Below the pieces are notes generated by a model. It had not been told where the DNA came from, did no database searches, and saw only the letters and a program-made list of their open reading frames with translations. A stretch of DNA of 64,000 nt from JAAXGX01 sp965221595 (lineage in GTDB: Bacteria; Acidobacteriota; Vicinamibacteria; Vicinamibacterales; UBA8438). Positions 34,750 to 43,490 of the stretch are shown here, in pieces. Within the stretch, counting starts at the first letter, position 1, and the number at the start of each line of letters is the position of its first letter. Location of the stretch: assembly GCA_965221595.1 (NCBI GenBank), contig OZ244900.1, positions 868,001 through 932,000 on the forward strand. Direction: 5' to 3'. The position numbers were made by a program, and so were the translations under genes.

Positions 34750-35886
34750 TTAGTGCGTCAGGGCGGAGCGTCCGCGATCGTGCAGCAGGTGGCGGAGGGA
34801 GCGGGTGTAGTAACGGAGCACGCCGCGCTGCCGGATGCGGTAGCGGGTGCCCTGGATGACGATGATGCCCCGCGCCGCCAGCGGCTCGGCCGCGGCGTCG
34901 AGGGCCGCGCTGCCGGTCCGCACGTCGAGGTTGGCACCGGCCATGCGCAGGATCTCCAGCAGTTGGTCGATCCGCTCCTCGAGCTCGCACCGCCCCAGCG
35001 CGGGGCGCATCGCCGCCGACACGAGCGCGGCCGGCAGCACCTTGCCGAGCCGTCCGATCTCGGACCGCAGGCGGCGGGCGAGCTGCACGATCGAGCGTCG
35101 GCAGTCCGGGTCGTACGTACCGAGCAGAATCGGCGCGCCGAAGCTCACGACTGCCCGGCTCTGGTGGCCCACGGCGCAGCGGGCCATCTCGGCCACCTCG
35201 AGTGCGAACGGCCGCTGGCGGCGCTTGACCCGCTGGCGTGCCAGGACGACGTCCTCCAGAACGAAGTCGTAGGCGACGGCGACCGGCACGACGACCGCAT
35301 CGGCCCGGCGCGCCTGCGCGGCCGCGTGCAGCAGGCCGGTCTTGAACGGCTGCAGCTCGCCGCTGTAGCTGCGCCCACCCTCCGGGTAGAGGAACAGGTC
35401 GTGCCGCCGCAGCACCTCGGAGACGTACGCCTTCAGGGTGGCCAGGTACGCCGGATCCCGCATCTCGCGACGGATAGGGATGGCGCCGGTCACGTGCCGG
35501 TGCAGGCAGGCGAGCGGGCCGCCGAACAGGTTGATGCCGGCCGCGATTACCGGCGGACGGATACCGTGGTCGTCGAGGACGAGCGGCTGGACGAGATAGT
35601 CGAGATGACTCTTGTGGTTCGAGGCGTAGATGATGCGGCGGCCCGCGCCCACCGCGGCCTGCGCGCGCTCGACATGTTCCTGCCGACGGTCGATCTTGCG
35701 GAGGATGGGGTAGAGCGGATGCTGCAGGGCGCGGTACATCCGGTAGCGCTGGGTGGTGCGCAGCTCGTGCAGGTAGCCGTGGACCCGCTGCTCCGCCTGA
35801 TGGGCCGATTCGCCCCCGCCGCCCCGGAGATGGCGCACGACTTCCTGCCGTGAGAGCACCGCCTCGGTGATCTCATCCTGCCGCAC
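34750..35886 (-). CDS. PlsB-like glycerol-phosphate acyltransferase
   Basis: 378 residues from a GTG at 35886. The acyltransferase blocks are YASNHKSHLDYLV (HxxxxD), INLFGGPLACLHRHVTGAIPIRRE and LFLYPEGGRSYSGELQPFKTG; the RRE and the EGGRSYSG resemble GPAT/DHAPAT enzymes. It probably transfers an acyl chain to glycerol-3-phosphate or a similar acceptor at the inner membrane. Its length is well short of E. coli PlsB, so it is the compact form. TATAGT lies six bases before the start. Confidence 0.83.
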   Translation of the reverse strand: MRQDEITEAVLSRQEVVRHLRGGGGESAHQAEQRVHGYLHELRTTQRYRMYRALQHPLYPILRKIDRRQEHVERAQAAVGAGRRIIYASNHKSHLDYLVQPLVLDDHGIRPPVIAAGINLFGGPLACLHRHVTGAIPIRREMRDPAYLATLKAYVSEVLRRHDLFLYPEGGRSYSGELQPFKTGLLHAAAQARRADAVVVPVAVAYDFVLEDVVLARQRVKRRQRPFALEVAEMARCAVGHQSRAVVSFGAPILLGTYDPDCRRSIVQLARRLRSEIGRLGKVLPAALVSAAMRPALGRCELEERIDQLLEILRMAGANLDVRTGSAALDAAAEPLAARGIIVIQGTRYRIRQRGVLRYYTRSLRHLLHDRGRSALTH

Positions 35887-35892
35887 GGCCGA

Positions 35893-35898
35893 ACTATA
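35893..35898 (-). promoter_or_regulatory. -10 element TATAGT, leaderless type
   Basis: Minus-strand TATAGT ends 6 nt before the GTG at 35886. Confidence 0.45.
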
Positions 35899-35951
35899 GC
35901 ATGGGCAAATGCGGCGCCCCAGGCCTCACATTCGGGGCCGGTCTGCTCGCA

Positions 35952-35957
35952 TATAAT
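35952..35957 (+). promoter_or_regulatory. -10 element TATAAT, leaderless type
   Basis: Consensus TATAAT ends 8 nt before the TTG start at 35966. It shares a 79-bp divergent region with the minus-strand TATAGT of the acyltransferase gene. Confidence 0.5.
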
Positions 35958-35965
35958 GAACTCGC

Positions 35966-37126
35966 TTGCCGACGCCAGCGCGACGATTCGAGGGCCCCTC
36001 GCCCACGCTGCTCCCCCGCATTGCCACGGCACTGCTGCTGCTGTTCGTGTTCCTGATTGGCGTCAAGGGGTTGGGCTCCGGGTTCAGGCTGCTCGGCGAG
36101 GATCTGATCGGCAGCTTCTTCGCAGCCACCGAGAACCCGCTCGTCGGTCTCCTGGTCGGCCTGCTGGCGACGACGCTGGTCCAGAGCTCGTCGGTGACGA
36201 CGTCGATGATCGTGGCGCTGGTGGCGGCGCCCGAGCATCCGCTGCCGCTCGCCAACGCCGTCCCGATGGTGATGGGGGCCAACATCGGCACGACGGTGAC
36301 CGCCACGGTCGTGTCGCTGGCCCACCTGGGACGCCGGGACGAGTTCGAGCGGGCGTTCCCGGTGGCCATCTGCCACGACACCTTCAACTACTTCAGCGTG
36401 CTCATCCTCCTGCCGTTCGAGCTGGCGACGGGCTATCTCCGTCAGACGGCCGTGTGGCTGGCCGCATCGCTGGGGGGCGTCGGCGGGGTCGCCTACGAGA
36501 GCCCGCTCGAGACTGCGCTGAACGCGGGGTTCGCGCCGTTCGCGGCGCTGGCCGCGGCCGTGCTCGCGGCGCCGCAGGCGCAGGCGGTCTTCCTGATCGC
36601 CGTCAGCGGCATCTTCATCTTCTTTGCCCTGTTCCTGCTCGTGAAGGTGCTGCGGACCGCCCTCCATACGCGGGTGGAGAGCACGGTGAACAATGCCCTC
36701 GGGCGCAGCGCCGTGCTCGCCATTCTCATCGGCGCGGCGGTGACGGCGATGGTGCAGTCGAGCTCGATCACGACGTCCGTGCTCGTGCCGCTCGGTGGCG
36801 CCGGTCTGCTGCGGCTGGAGCAGGCCTTCCCCGTCACGATCGGTGCGAACATCGGGACCACCGTCACGGCGCTGCTCGCGGCGCTGGCCGTCTCCGGGCC
36901 GCACGCTGCCGAGGGCCTCCAGATAGCGCTCGTGCACCTGCTCTTCAACCTCAGCGGACTGGCGATCATCTATCCCTTGCGGGCCATCCGACGCGTGCCT
37001 CTCGATGTGGCCCGCGGGGTCACGCGGCTGGCCCTGCGGTCGCGCAAGCTGACCGTCGTCTGGGTGGCTCTGCTGTTCTACGGCCTGCCGAGCCTGTGCA
37101 TCGCCATCGCACGCTGGCTGCCATGA
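35966..37126 (+). CDS. Na+/phosphate cotransporter (NptA/PF02690)
   Basis: 386 residues from a TTG. The two inverted Na/Pi repeats each carry the signature: TTLVQSSSVTTSMIVAL with GANIGTTVTATVVS, and MVQSSSITTSVLVPLGG with GANIGTTVTALLAA. About eight membrane helices are visible. It imports phosphate, or exports it in some species, with Na+. There is no PhoU-like C-terminal domain. The start choice rests on the -10 just upstream, as no other good codon precedes the first helix. thiO begins ten bases after its stop. Confidence 0.9.
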   Translation: MPTPARRFEGPSPTLLPRIATALLLLFVFLIGVKGLGSGFRLLGEDLIGSFFAATENPLVGLLVGLLATTLVQSSSVTTSMIVALVAAPEHPLPLANAVPMVMGANIGTTVTATVVSLAHLGRRDEFERAFPVAICHDTFNYFSVLILLPFELATGYLRQTAVWLAASLGGVGGVAYESPLETALNAGFAPFAALAAAVLAAPQAQAVFLIAVSGIFIFFALFLLVKVLRTALHTRVESTVNNALGRSAVLAILIGAAVTAMVQSSSITTSVLVPLGGAGLLRLEQAFPVTIGANIGTTVTALLAALAVSGPHAAEGLQIALVHLLFNLSGLAIIYPLRAIRRVPLDVARGVTRLALRSRKLTVVWVALLFYGLPSLCIAIARWLP

Positions 37127-37135
37127 TCTGAAGAC

Positions 37136-38248
37136 ATGGCGCGGACCTCTCAGGTCGTCGTCATCGGTGCAGGGATCATCGGATGCGCGGTGGCCTACGA
37201 GCTGGCACGCCGCGGTGCCCGCGTGCAGGTAATCGACCGCCGCGAGGTGGGGCAGGGCGCCACCCAGGCATCGGCCGGCGTGCTGGCGCCGTATCTCGAG
37301 GCACACGCGCGCCCGCTGGTCGACCTCGGTGCGCGCAGCCTGGCGCTCTACGACGAGTTCGTCGCCCGCGTCGTCGAGGATTCGGGCACCCCGGTGCAGT
37401 ATGTGCGCAGCGGCACCCTCGAGGTCGCGGACGGCGAGGCGTCGTTCGCCCGGCTGCAGGCCAAGGGGCGGGCGTACGGCGCGGCCGGGGTGCCGGTCGA
37501 CGTGCTCGCGGGGGCGACTCTGCGGGAGGCCGAGCCTCGGCTCGCGGACGACATCGCCGGCGGCCTGTTGGTGCATCCGCACGGGTTCGTCGGCGCCAGC
37601 GACTTGGCCGGCGCGCTGCAGCGCGCCGGCGGAGCCCACGGCGTGAAGTTCGTCACCTCCACGGCGGTGGCGCGGGTGTCGCGCCAGGGCAGCGACTTGC
37701 GCGTCGAGACAGGCGGCGACGTAGTGGCCTGCGAGCGGGTCGTGCTGGCGGCCGGGAGCTGGTCCGGCCAGGTGGAGATCGAGGACGCCGAGACGATTCC
37801 CGTGCGCCCCGTGCGCGGCCAGCTGCTGCACCTGGGCTGGCCGGCGCGCCCGTTGTCGCGCGTGGTCTGGGCGGCACACTGCTACCTGGTGCCGTGGACC
37901 GACGGCACCGTGCTGGCCGGGGCGACGATAGAGGACGTGGGCTTCGAGGAGCGGGTTACCGTGACCGGGGTGCGGCAGCTCCTGGAGAGGGCGCAGGCCA
38001 TCATCCCGGGGGTGGGCGGGGCGTGGTTCCGCGAGGCGCGCGTCGGCCTGCGGCCGGCCACGCCAGACGAACTGCCGGTCGTCGGACCGTCGGCGCGCGT
38101 GCCCGGCCTCGTCTTCGCCACCGGTCACTACCGCAACGGTATTCTGCTCGCGCCGCTGACGGCGGCACTGGTTGCCGACCTGGTCCTCCAAGAGCAGGAC
38201 GATCCCGCGCTCGACCTCATGGTCCCGTCCCGTTTCCGCGGCTCCTGA
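37136..38248 (+). CDS. thiO: glycine oxidase / D-amino-acid oxidase-type flavoprotein
   Basis: 370 residues. The N-terminal FAD loop is VVVIGAGIIGCAVAYELARRG, followed by GQGATQASAGVLAPYLEA, ASDLAGAL, VRPVRGQLLHLG, VGLRPATPDELPVVGP, and a terminal ATGHYRNGILLAPLTA. These are the ThiO signatures. The enzyme oxidises glycine to iminoacetate, supplying the glycine-derived part of the thiazole of thiamine. No thiG or thiS is adjacent. thiI in this window (52708) is a separate thiamine/tRNA thiolation gene. Confidence 0.9.
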   Translation: MARTSQVVVIGAGIIGCAVAYELARRGARVQVIDRREVGQGATQASAGVLAPYLEAHARPLVDLGARSLALYDEFVARVVEDSGTPVQYVRSGTLEVADGEASFARLQAKGRAYGAAGVPVDVLAGATLREAEPRLADDIAGGLLVHPHGFVGASDLAGALQRAGGAHGVKFVTSTAVARVSRQGSDLRVETGGDVVACERVVLAAGSWSGQVEIEDAETIPVRPVRGQLLHLGWPARPLSRVVWAAHCYLVPWTDGTVLAGATIEDVGFEERVTVTGVRQLLERAQAIIPGVGGAWFREARVGLRPATPDELPVVGPSARVPGLVFATGHYRNGILLAPLTAALVADLVLQEQDDPALDLMVPSRFRGS

Positions 38249-38336
38249 CCGACCTTCGCCTTGCTGGAACGAAGCCGCGTGGACTATCCTGGAGGACTGT
38301 TGCGCCTGCGGGCGGGCGCGTCCTACAGAAGAGCGA

Positions 38337-40073
38337 ATGGCTGAGTTCTCTTGCGACCTGTTGATTGTCGGCGGCGGCGGTGCCGGTCTGCGCGCGAGCA
38401 TCGCCGCGGCCGAGGCCAGACCGGATCTGGATGTCGCCGTCGTGTCGAAAGTGTACCCGATGCGGAGCCACACCGTGGCGGCCGAAGGGGGCGCGGCGGC
38501 GGTGATCAAGGCCGAGGACAGCACGGACGCGCACGCCTACGACACCGTGTCCGGGGCCGACTGGTTGTGCGACCAGGACGTCGTGGAAGCCTTCGTCGAG
38601 GAGGCGCCGCGCGAGATGGTGCAGCTCGAGCACTGGGGCTGCCCGTGGAGCCGGGAGCCGGATGGCACCGTCGCCGTGCGGCCGTTCGGCGGCATGAAGG
38701 TCAAGCGGACCTGGTTCGCAGCCGACAAGACCGGCTTCCACATGCTGCACACGCTGTTCCAGACGTCGCTCAAATACAAGAGCGTCAAGCGCTACGACGA
38801 GTGGTTCGTCACGAAGCTGCTGGTCGACGAGGGACGTTGCCTGGGCGTGGTCGCCATCGAGATCGCCACGGGCCGGATCCACAGCATCGCCGCCAAGGCC
38901 GTGATTCTGTGCACCGGCGGCTGCGGCAAGGTCTTCCCGTTCACTACCAACGCCAACATCAAGAACGGCGACGGGATGGCGCTCGCCTACCGGGCGGGCG
39001 CGCCGCTCAAGGACATGGAGTTCGTCCAGTACCACCCCACGGGGCTCCCGCAGACGGGCATCCTGATCACCGAAGCCGCGCGGGCCGAGGGTGGGTGGCT
39101 GGTCAACAAGGACGGCTACCGCTATCTGCAGGACTACGACCTCGGCAAGCCGGAGCCGAAGCCGGTGCTGCGGTCGATGGAGCTCGGGCCGCGCGACCGC
39201 CTTTCGCAGGCGTTCGTCAAGGAGCTCGAGAAGGGACGCACGATCGAGGGGCCGTACGGCCACTACGTCAACCTCGACATCCGGCAAATCGGCGAGCAGG
39301 TCATCGACAAGCGGCTGCCGTTCGTGCGGGAGCTGTGCCTGAAGTACGCGAACCTGGACCCGGTGCGCGAGCTGATTCCCGTCCGTCCGGTCGTGCACTA
39401 CATCATGGGCGGCGTGCATACGGACATCAACGGGGCCACCCCCATCGCCGGGCTGTACGCAGCCGGCGAGGTGGCGTGCGTCAGCCTCAACGGCGCCAAC
39501 CGCCTGGGCTCCAACTCGCTGACCGAGTGCCTGGTGTTCGGCGCCCGCGCGGGCCGGACCGCCGCCGAGTACGCGGACCGGGCGGAGCCCGCCGGCGGGG
39601 CCGTGAGCGCGCAGGTGCGTGACGAGGAACGGCGGCTGCACGGCCTGCTGGAGTCCAACGGGACGGAGCGGATTGCCGGTCTGCGCACCGAGATGCAGGC
39701 GGCCATGGAGGCGGGTGCGGGCATCTACCGCACCGGTGCCGGGCTCACCGAGGGGACGGAGACGATCGGCCGCCTGCGCCAGCAGGCGCGCAACCTGAAG
39801 CTCGACGACCGGAGCGCGACGTTCAACACGGAGCTCATCTCGGCGCTCGAGCTCGAGTACATGCTCGACCTCGCCGAGGTCATCCTGCGGTCGGCGCTCG
39901 AGCGGACGGAATCGCGGGGCGCCCACCAGCGGTCGGATTTTCCCGAGCGGAACGACGAGCGGTACCTGGCGCATTCACTCGCCTACCGCGAGGCGGACGG
40001 TTCGGCGCGCATCGCGTATCTGCCGGTGACCATCACGCGCTGGCCGCCGGGTGCCCGCGTCTACGGAAGGTAG
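38337..40073 (+). CDS. frdA: fumarate reductase/succinate dehydrogenase flavoprotein
   Basis: 578 residues. The FAD-binding VGGGGAGLRASIAAAE is followed by MRSHTVAAEGGAAA, whose His (about residue 45) carries the covalent FAD in this family. The catalytic loop EFVQYHPTGLPQTGIL and the HYIMGGVHTDINGAT and NGANRLGSNSLTECLVFGARAG blocks are intact. Length and order (A-B-C-D) match the E. coli-type quinol:fumarate reductase. It reduces fumarate with menaquinol or works in reverse. First gene of a four-gene operon. Confidence 0.93.
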   Translation: MAEFSCDLLIVGGGGAGLRASIAAAEARPDLDVAVVSKVYPMRSHTVAAEGGAAAVIKAEDSTDAHAYDTVSGADWLCDQDVVEAFVEEAPREMVQLEHWGCPWSREPDGTVAVRPFGGMKVKRTWFAADKTGFHMLHTLFQTSLKYKSVKRYDEWFVTKLLVDEGRCLGVVAIEIATGRIHSIAAKAVILCTGGCGKVFPFTTNANIKNGDGMALAYRAGAPLKDMEFVQYHPTGLPQTGILITEAARAEGGWLVNKDGYRYLQDYDLGKPEPKPVLRSMELGPRDRLSQAFVKELEKGRTIEGPYGHYVNLDIRQIGEQVIDKRLPFVRELCLKYANLDPVRELIPVRPVVHYIMGGVHTDINGATPIAGLYAAGEVACVSLNGANRLGSNSLTECLVFGARAGRTAAEYADRAEPAGGAVSAQVRDEERRLHGLLESNGTERIAGLRTEMQAAMEAGAGIYRTGAGLTEGTETIGRLRQQARNLKLDDRSATFNTELISALELEYMLDLAEVILRSALERTESRGAHQRSDFPERNDERYLAHSLAYREADGSARIAYLPVTITRWPPGARVYGR

Positions 40074-40077
40074 CGAC

Positions 40078-40824
40078 ATGGCGGAGACAATCAAGCTGAC
40101 GGTTTCGCGGTATCGTCCCGAGGAGCAGTCCGAGCCTACGTTTCAGTCGTACGAGGTGCCGTACAACAAGGATTGGGTGGTCCTCGACGCGCTGAACCAC
40201 GTCAAGAACGAGATCGACGGCTCGTTGACCTTCCGCTGGTCGTGCCGGATGGGTGTCTGCGGGAGCTGCGGCATGATGATCAACGGCGTGCCGAAGCTGA
40301 CCTGCGCCGTGCCGCTGACCGACTACTCGCCGTCCGAGCCGGTGCGCATCGAGCCGCTGCAGTTCTTCCCGGTCATCCGCGATCTGGTGGTCGACATCAC
40401 CAGCTTTCTGGGCAAACTCTCGCGCGTCAAGCCGTGGGTCATCCGCGACGACGTGGAGGTTGCGGAGGTGGCCGAGTACCGCCAATCGCCGGCCGAACTC
40501 GACGACTACAAGCAGTTCAGCATGTGCATCAACTGCATGCTGTGCTACTCCGCCTGTCCCGTGGTCGGGCTCGAGCCGGAGTTCACGGGGCCGGCGGCCA
40601 TCGCGCTCGCGCAGCGCTACAATCTCGACTCGCGGGACGCGGGCGCGGAGCAGCGGCAGGACGTCCTGAACGAGCACGAGGGGATGTGGGGCTGCACTTT
40701 CGTCGGCGAGTGCACGGAAGTGTGTCCCAAGAACGTCGACCCCGCGAGCGCCATCCAGCTCTACAAGATGGCGACTGCGACCGACTGGATGAAGTCCATG
40801 CTGTTGCCGTGGGGTGCGAAGTGA
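40078..40824 (+). CDS. frdB: fumarate reductase iron-sulfur subunit
   Basis: 248 residues; a GGAAGG precedes the ATG by seven bases. The [2Fe-2S] motif is WSCRMGVCGSCGMMING. The C-terminal ferredoxin half has MCINCMLCYSACP and GECTEVCPKNVDP for the [4Fe-4S] and [3Fe-4S] centres. It carries electrons between the flavin and the membrane quinone site. It starts four bases after frdA, and its stop overlaps frdC by GTGA. Confidence 0.95.
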   Translation: MAETIKLTVSRYRPEEQSEPTFQSYEVPYNKDWVVLDALNHVKNEIDGSLTFRWSCRMGVCGSCGMMINGVPKLTCAVPLTDYSPSEPVRIEPLQFFPVIRDLVVDITSFLGKLSRVKPWVIRDDVEVAEVAEYRQSPAELDDYKQFSMCINCMLCYSACPVVGLEPEFTGPAAIALAQRYNLDSRDAGAEQRQDVLNEHEGMWGCTFVGECTEVCPKNVDPASAIQLYKMATATDWMKSMLLPWGAK

Positions 40825-41231
40825 GCGGGCCGTCTCAGGCGCCGACCGTCGACCTCAAGCTCTACCGCCGCCCATTGGCGTTCGGCTGGTGGCTGCAGAG
40901 CGGTGCGTACTTCCGCTTCATCGCGCGCGAGCTGACGTGCATCTTCGTCGGCCTGTTTGCCGTGCTGACGCTGGAGCTGGTGCAGGCGGTGGGTCGGGGT
41001 CCGGAGGCGTACGCCGCGTTCACGGCGCGGCTGGACAGCGCCGCGTACGTCGCCTTCAGTTTCGTGGCATTCGCGGCCGTGCTCTACCACGCCGTGACGT
41101 GGTTTGCCGCGGTGCCCACGACGATGCGGGTGCGCCTGGGCGCAGAGCGGGTTCCGGACCGCGTCATCGCGGGCGCGCACTACGCGGCGTGGGTGGTCGC
41201 GTCGCTGGTCGTCGCCGCGATCGTCCTCTGA
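40821..41231 (+). CDS. frdC: fumarate reductase membrane subunit C
   Basis: 136 residues, close to E. coli FrdC. Three membrane helices are visible (TCIFVGLFAVLTLELVQAV; VAFSFVAFAAVLYHAVTWF; YAAWVVASLVVAAIVL). It begins with a GTG overlapping the frdB stop. With FrdD it anchors the AB heads and forms the quinone site. His residues for heme are not arranged as in two-heme Sdh types. Confidence 0.88.
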   Translation: MSGPSQAPTVDLKLYRRPLAFGWWLQSGAYFRFIARELTCIFVGLFAVLTLELVQAVGRGPEAYAAFTARLDSAAYVAFSFVAFAAVLYHAVTWFAAVPTTMRVRLGAERVPDRVIAGAHYAAWVVASLVVAAIVL

Positions 41232-41247
41232 GGGGCTGAGGGGATAG

Positions 41248-41604
41248 ATGGCAAGCAAGGGGATTACGCCGTTCCTGTGGTTTCTCTTCGGGGGCGGGGG
41301 GATGGTGTCGGCGCTGCTGTTTCCGGTCCACATCCTGCTCTTCGGCCTGGCGTTTCCGCTCGGATGGTTCGAGGCGCCGACCTACGAGTCGCTGCACGGC
41401 CTCGTCACGCATCCGCTCGCGCGGCTGTATCTCTTCGTGGCCATCTTCCTGCCGCTGTTCCACGCGGCGCATCGCTTCCTGTATACGGCCTGCGATCTCC
41501 TGCAGGTGCACGGAAGCGGCCGGACGCCGATTGCCGTCGTGTGCTACGGTGCCGCCCTGCTGGGGACCGTGATCGCCGGCTACACGCTGCTGACGATTTC
41601 CTAG
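41248..41604 (+). CDS. frdD: fumarate reductase membrane subunit D
   Basis: 118 residues, the same as the E. coli type. It has three helices (GGGGMVSALLFPVHILLFGL; ARLYLFVAIFLPLFHAAHRF; VVCYGAALLGTVIAGYTLL). The GPGG-like GGGG start and PLFHAAHR are typical of FrdD. A GAGGGG lies before the ATG. A candidate terminator follows directly. Confidence 0.88.
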   Translation: MASKGITPFLWFLFGGGGMVSALLFPVHILLFGLAFPLGWFEAPTYESLHGLVTHPLARLYLFVAIFLPLFHAAHRFLYTACDLLQVHGSGRTPIAVVCYGAALLGTVIAGYTLLTIS

Positions 41605-41643
41605 CGCGCCGCACCCCCGGCGTCCGCTTGCGGGGGGCGCTTT
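41603..41643 (+). terminator. candidate terminator after frdD
   Basis: AGCGC at 41603-41607 pairs with GCGCT at 41637-41641, and CCCCCG at 41614-41619 pairs with CGGGGG at 41631-41636, followed by a short T tract. It ends the frdABCD operon at its stop codon. The T run is short and the stem is bulged, so this is tentative. Confidence 0.4.
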
Positions 41644-41674
41644 CGGCAACGCAGACGCCGCGCGGTGCGCGTCT

Positions 41675-42628
41675 TCAGTGCACCCGGTAGCGCCGGCGGT
41701 GCTCCTCCCAGGCCTGCTCCTCGGCGCGTTCCTCCAGCTCCCACTGCAGCCGCCGCTCGCGCCGGCGCCGCCGGTGGCGCCAGATGGCCGCCAGCGCCAG
41801 GAGTGTGATGAGCGACCACTGGACGAACGGCTGGCCGGCGAAGCTCACCCAGAACTTCCAGACATCGTGCCGCGCCCAGAAGGCGGCCACGACCGCGTCT
41901 ACCGGGGCGCCGGTGGCTGCGTAGAGCGCGATCTCGAACGGGGCGCCTCGCGCCATCGTGGACAGGATGCGCGCCGGCGTGTGGGGCCCGTAGCGTTCCA
42001 GCAGGTCACGGACCAGCGCGTCGGACAGCGCGTAGGCACGCGACACGTCCCGCGGTCCCCGCGCGAACAGGCCCTCCAGCTCGGTGGCCGTCAGGCGACC
42101 ACCGGCCACCAGCTCCCAGGCGAAGCGTGACCGCGCCCCGAGACCCCACGTCCGCTCGGCGGCGCTGGCCAGTCCCTCGTTGAACCAGCGCGGTACGCGG
42201 CGGCCTCCGGCGGCGCGCGCCGTCAACACGTGGGCCACCTCGTGCTGCAGCACGGTCTCGAGCGAGCCGTAGGGATACGACCCGATCCGCTCCGGGAAGA
42301 GCACGACCAGATCGCGCGACGCGTCCGCGAAGCCTGCGACCCAGGTCGGGGCATTACGTGCGAGCTCGACCCCCTCCGGCACCAGTCGGACCCGGATGGG
42401 CGCCCCGGCGTCCGTCAGGCCGGTCAGGACCATGACACCGGCCAGAGCCCGCGTATCGAAGTCCCGCGCGCGCGCCGCCACGCCTGCCAGCGAGTCGGGC
42501 GCCTCGATCTCCAGGACCGGCAGAGACTCCGCTGCGGCCGTGCCGGCGGACAGGCTGCCCGCTGCGAGCGTGAACAGCAGCCGCGTCGTAAACGCCGCCG
42601 CTCCCACCGGCCCGGCACTGTGCGTCAT
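41675..42628 (-). CDS. peptidase MA-like membrane protein
   Basis: 317 residues. An N-terminal signal (LLFTLAAGSLSAGTAAAE) precedes a gluzincin-type HExxH in LQHEVAHVLTARA, then RVPRWFNEGLASAAE, which supplies the usual third ligand Glu of peptidase MA. A C-terminal helix (QWSLITLLALAAIW) anchors it, followed by an Arg/Glu-rich tail. It would cut substrates in the periplasm. The substrate is unknown. Its start overlaps the smr stop by ATGA. Confidence 0.75.
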   Translation of the reverse strand: MTHSAGPVGAAAFTTRLLFTLAAGSLSAGTAAAESLPVLEIEAPDSLAGVAARARDFDTRALAGVMVLTGLTDAGAPIRVRLVPEGVELARNAPTWVAGFADASRDLVVLFPERIGSYPYGSLETVLQHEVAHVLTARAAGGRRVPRWFNEGLASAAERTWGLGARSRFAWELVAGGRLTATELEGLFARGPRDVSRAYALSDALVRDLLERYGPHTPARILSTMARGAPFEIALYAATGAPVDAVVAAFWARHDVWKFWVSFAGQPFVQWSLITLLALAAIWRHRRRRRERRLQWELEERAEEQAWEEHRRRYRVH

Positions 42629-42918
42629 GGATTCGCTCCGCGATCCCGGCCGCTGCCGGCCGCGAGTCGCGCCACCGTGGCCCCCAGGTGCGACTCGGGC
42701 GCGTCCCAGAACGCCTCGACGGCGGGATGGCGCTGCAGGACGGCGTGCACGGTGCGGCGCTGCACGCCGATGCCGCGGCCATGGATGAGGCGGATCTCCG
42801 CCAGCCCGGCCTCCGCGGCCGCGCGGACGTACTCCTCGACTACCGACTCGATGTCGCGTGGGGCGAAGGAGTGCAGGTCCAGCACCCCGTCGACCGGCAC
42901 GTCGTGAGGCTCCGTCAT
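42625..42918 (-). CDS. Smr-domain protein
   Basis: 97 residues, a stand-alone Smr domain: VDGVLDLHSFAPRDIE (LDLH) and EIRLIHGRGIGVQRRTVHAVL (HGxG). Smr domains are nicking or RNA-cleaving endonucleases; free-standing copies act on RNA or branched DNA. It follows queF by about 17 bp and overlaps the protease gene by four bases, so these three are likely one transcript. Confidence 0.85.
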   Translation of the reverse strand: MTEPHDVPVDGVLDLHSFAPRDIESVVEEYVRAAAEAGLAEIRLIHGRGIGVQRRTVHAVLQRHPAVEAFWDAPESHLGATVARLAAGSGRDRGANP

Positions 42919-42935
42919 CCGCGGCTGGCGCTCGC

Positions 42936-43283
42936 TCAGGACCGCGCGTACGCGGCGGTCACCTGCGTCGTCATGCCGCCGCGCACGGAGAAGTCGCCGA
43001 TCACCGTCATCCGGCGGGGGTGGCAGACCGCCACCAGCGCGTCGAGGATCTCGTTGGTGGCGCGCTCGTAGAAGACGCCCCGGTCGCGGAAACCGATCAA
43101 GTACATCTTGAGCGCCTTGAGCTCCAGGCAGCGCTCGTCCGGGACGTACGTGATGCGGATCTCGCCGAAGTCGGGAAGCCCCGTCTTGGGGCAGACCGCC
43201 GTGAACTCCGGATACCGGATGACAATCTCGTAGTCGCGCTCGGGGGCCGGATTATCGAACGTCTCGATGGCGGCATCCCGCAT
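42936..43283 (-). CDS. queF: 7-cyano-7-deazaguanine reductase QueF
   Basis: 115 residues, the short unimodular form. The catalytic Cys is in EFTAVCPKTGLPDFG, and the substrate Asp follows. ELKALKMYLIGFRDRGVFYE and PRRMTVIGDFSVRGG are the QueF signatures. It reduces preQ0 to preQ1 with NADPH in queuosine synthesis. TAGAAT ends six bases before its ATG. No other que gene is in the window. Confidence 0.95.
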   Translation of the reverse strand: MRDAAIETFDNPAPERDYEIVIRYPEFTAVCPKTGLPDFGEIRITYVPDERCLELKALKMYLIGFRDRGVFYERATNEILDALVAVCHPRRMTVIGDFSVRGGMTTQVTAAYARS

Positions 43284-43289
43284 GGCGTG

Positions 43290-43295
43290 ATTCTA
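43290..43295 (-). promoter_or_regulatory. -10 element TAGAAT, leaderless type
   Basis: Minus-strand TAGAAT ends 6 nt before the queF ATG at 43283. Confidence 0.45.
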
Positions 43296-43365
43296 GCAGC
43301 CCGTGGCGAAGGTCCCCGCGGCATTCGAGCGGCCGGGCAGCCTACACGGGACGGCGCGGCTCCAT

Positions 43366-43395
43366 TTGACGCAAGAAATCAGGGCAAGTTAACAT
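43366..43395 (+). promoter_or_regulatory. sigma-70-like promoter for the HU gene
   Basis: TTGACG at 43366-43371, an 18-bp spacer, then TAACAT at 43390-43395. The start codon is about 95 bp downstream, so this mRNA has a real leader, unlike the leaderless set. Confidence 0.45.
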
Positions 43396-43490
43396 ACGCG
43401 CGTTTTCACTGACCTTTCTCCGCCGTCACCGCCCGCGTGAGTGGTCGTCCGGCGGGGCCGTGTGCGCGTACAACATCTAGGGGGATGCCG

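Noticed and set aside
35894..38524. Minus-strand open frame of 876 codons
   Set aside because: It runs opposite the Na/Pi transporter and thiO, is Arg/His-rich and has no recognisable motif.
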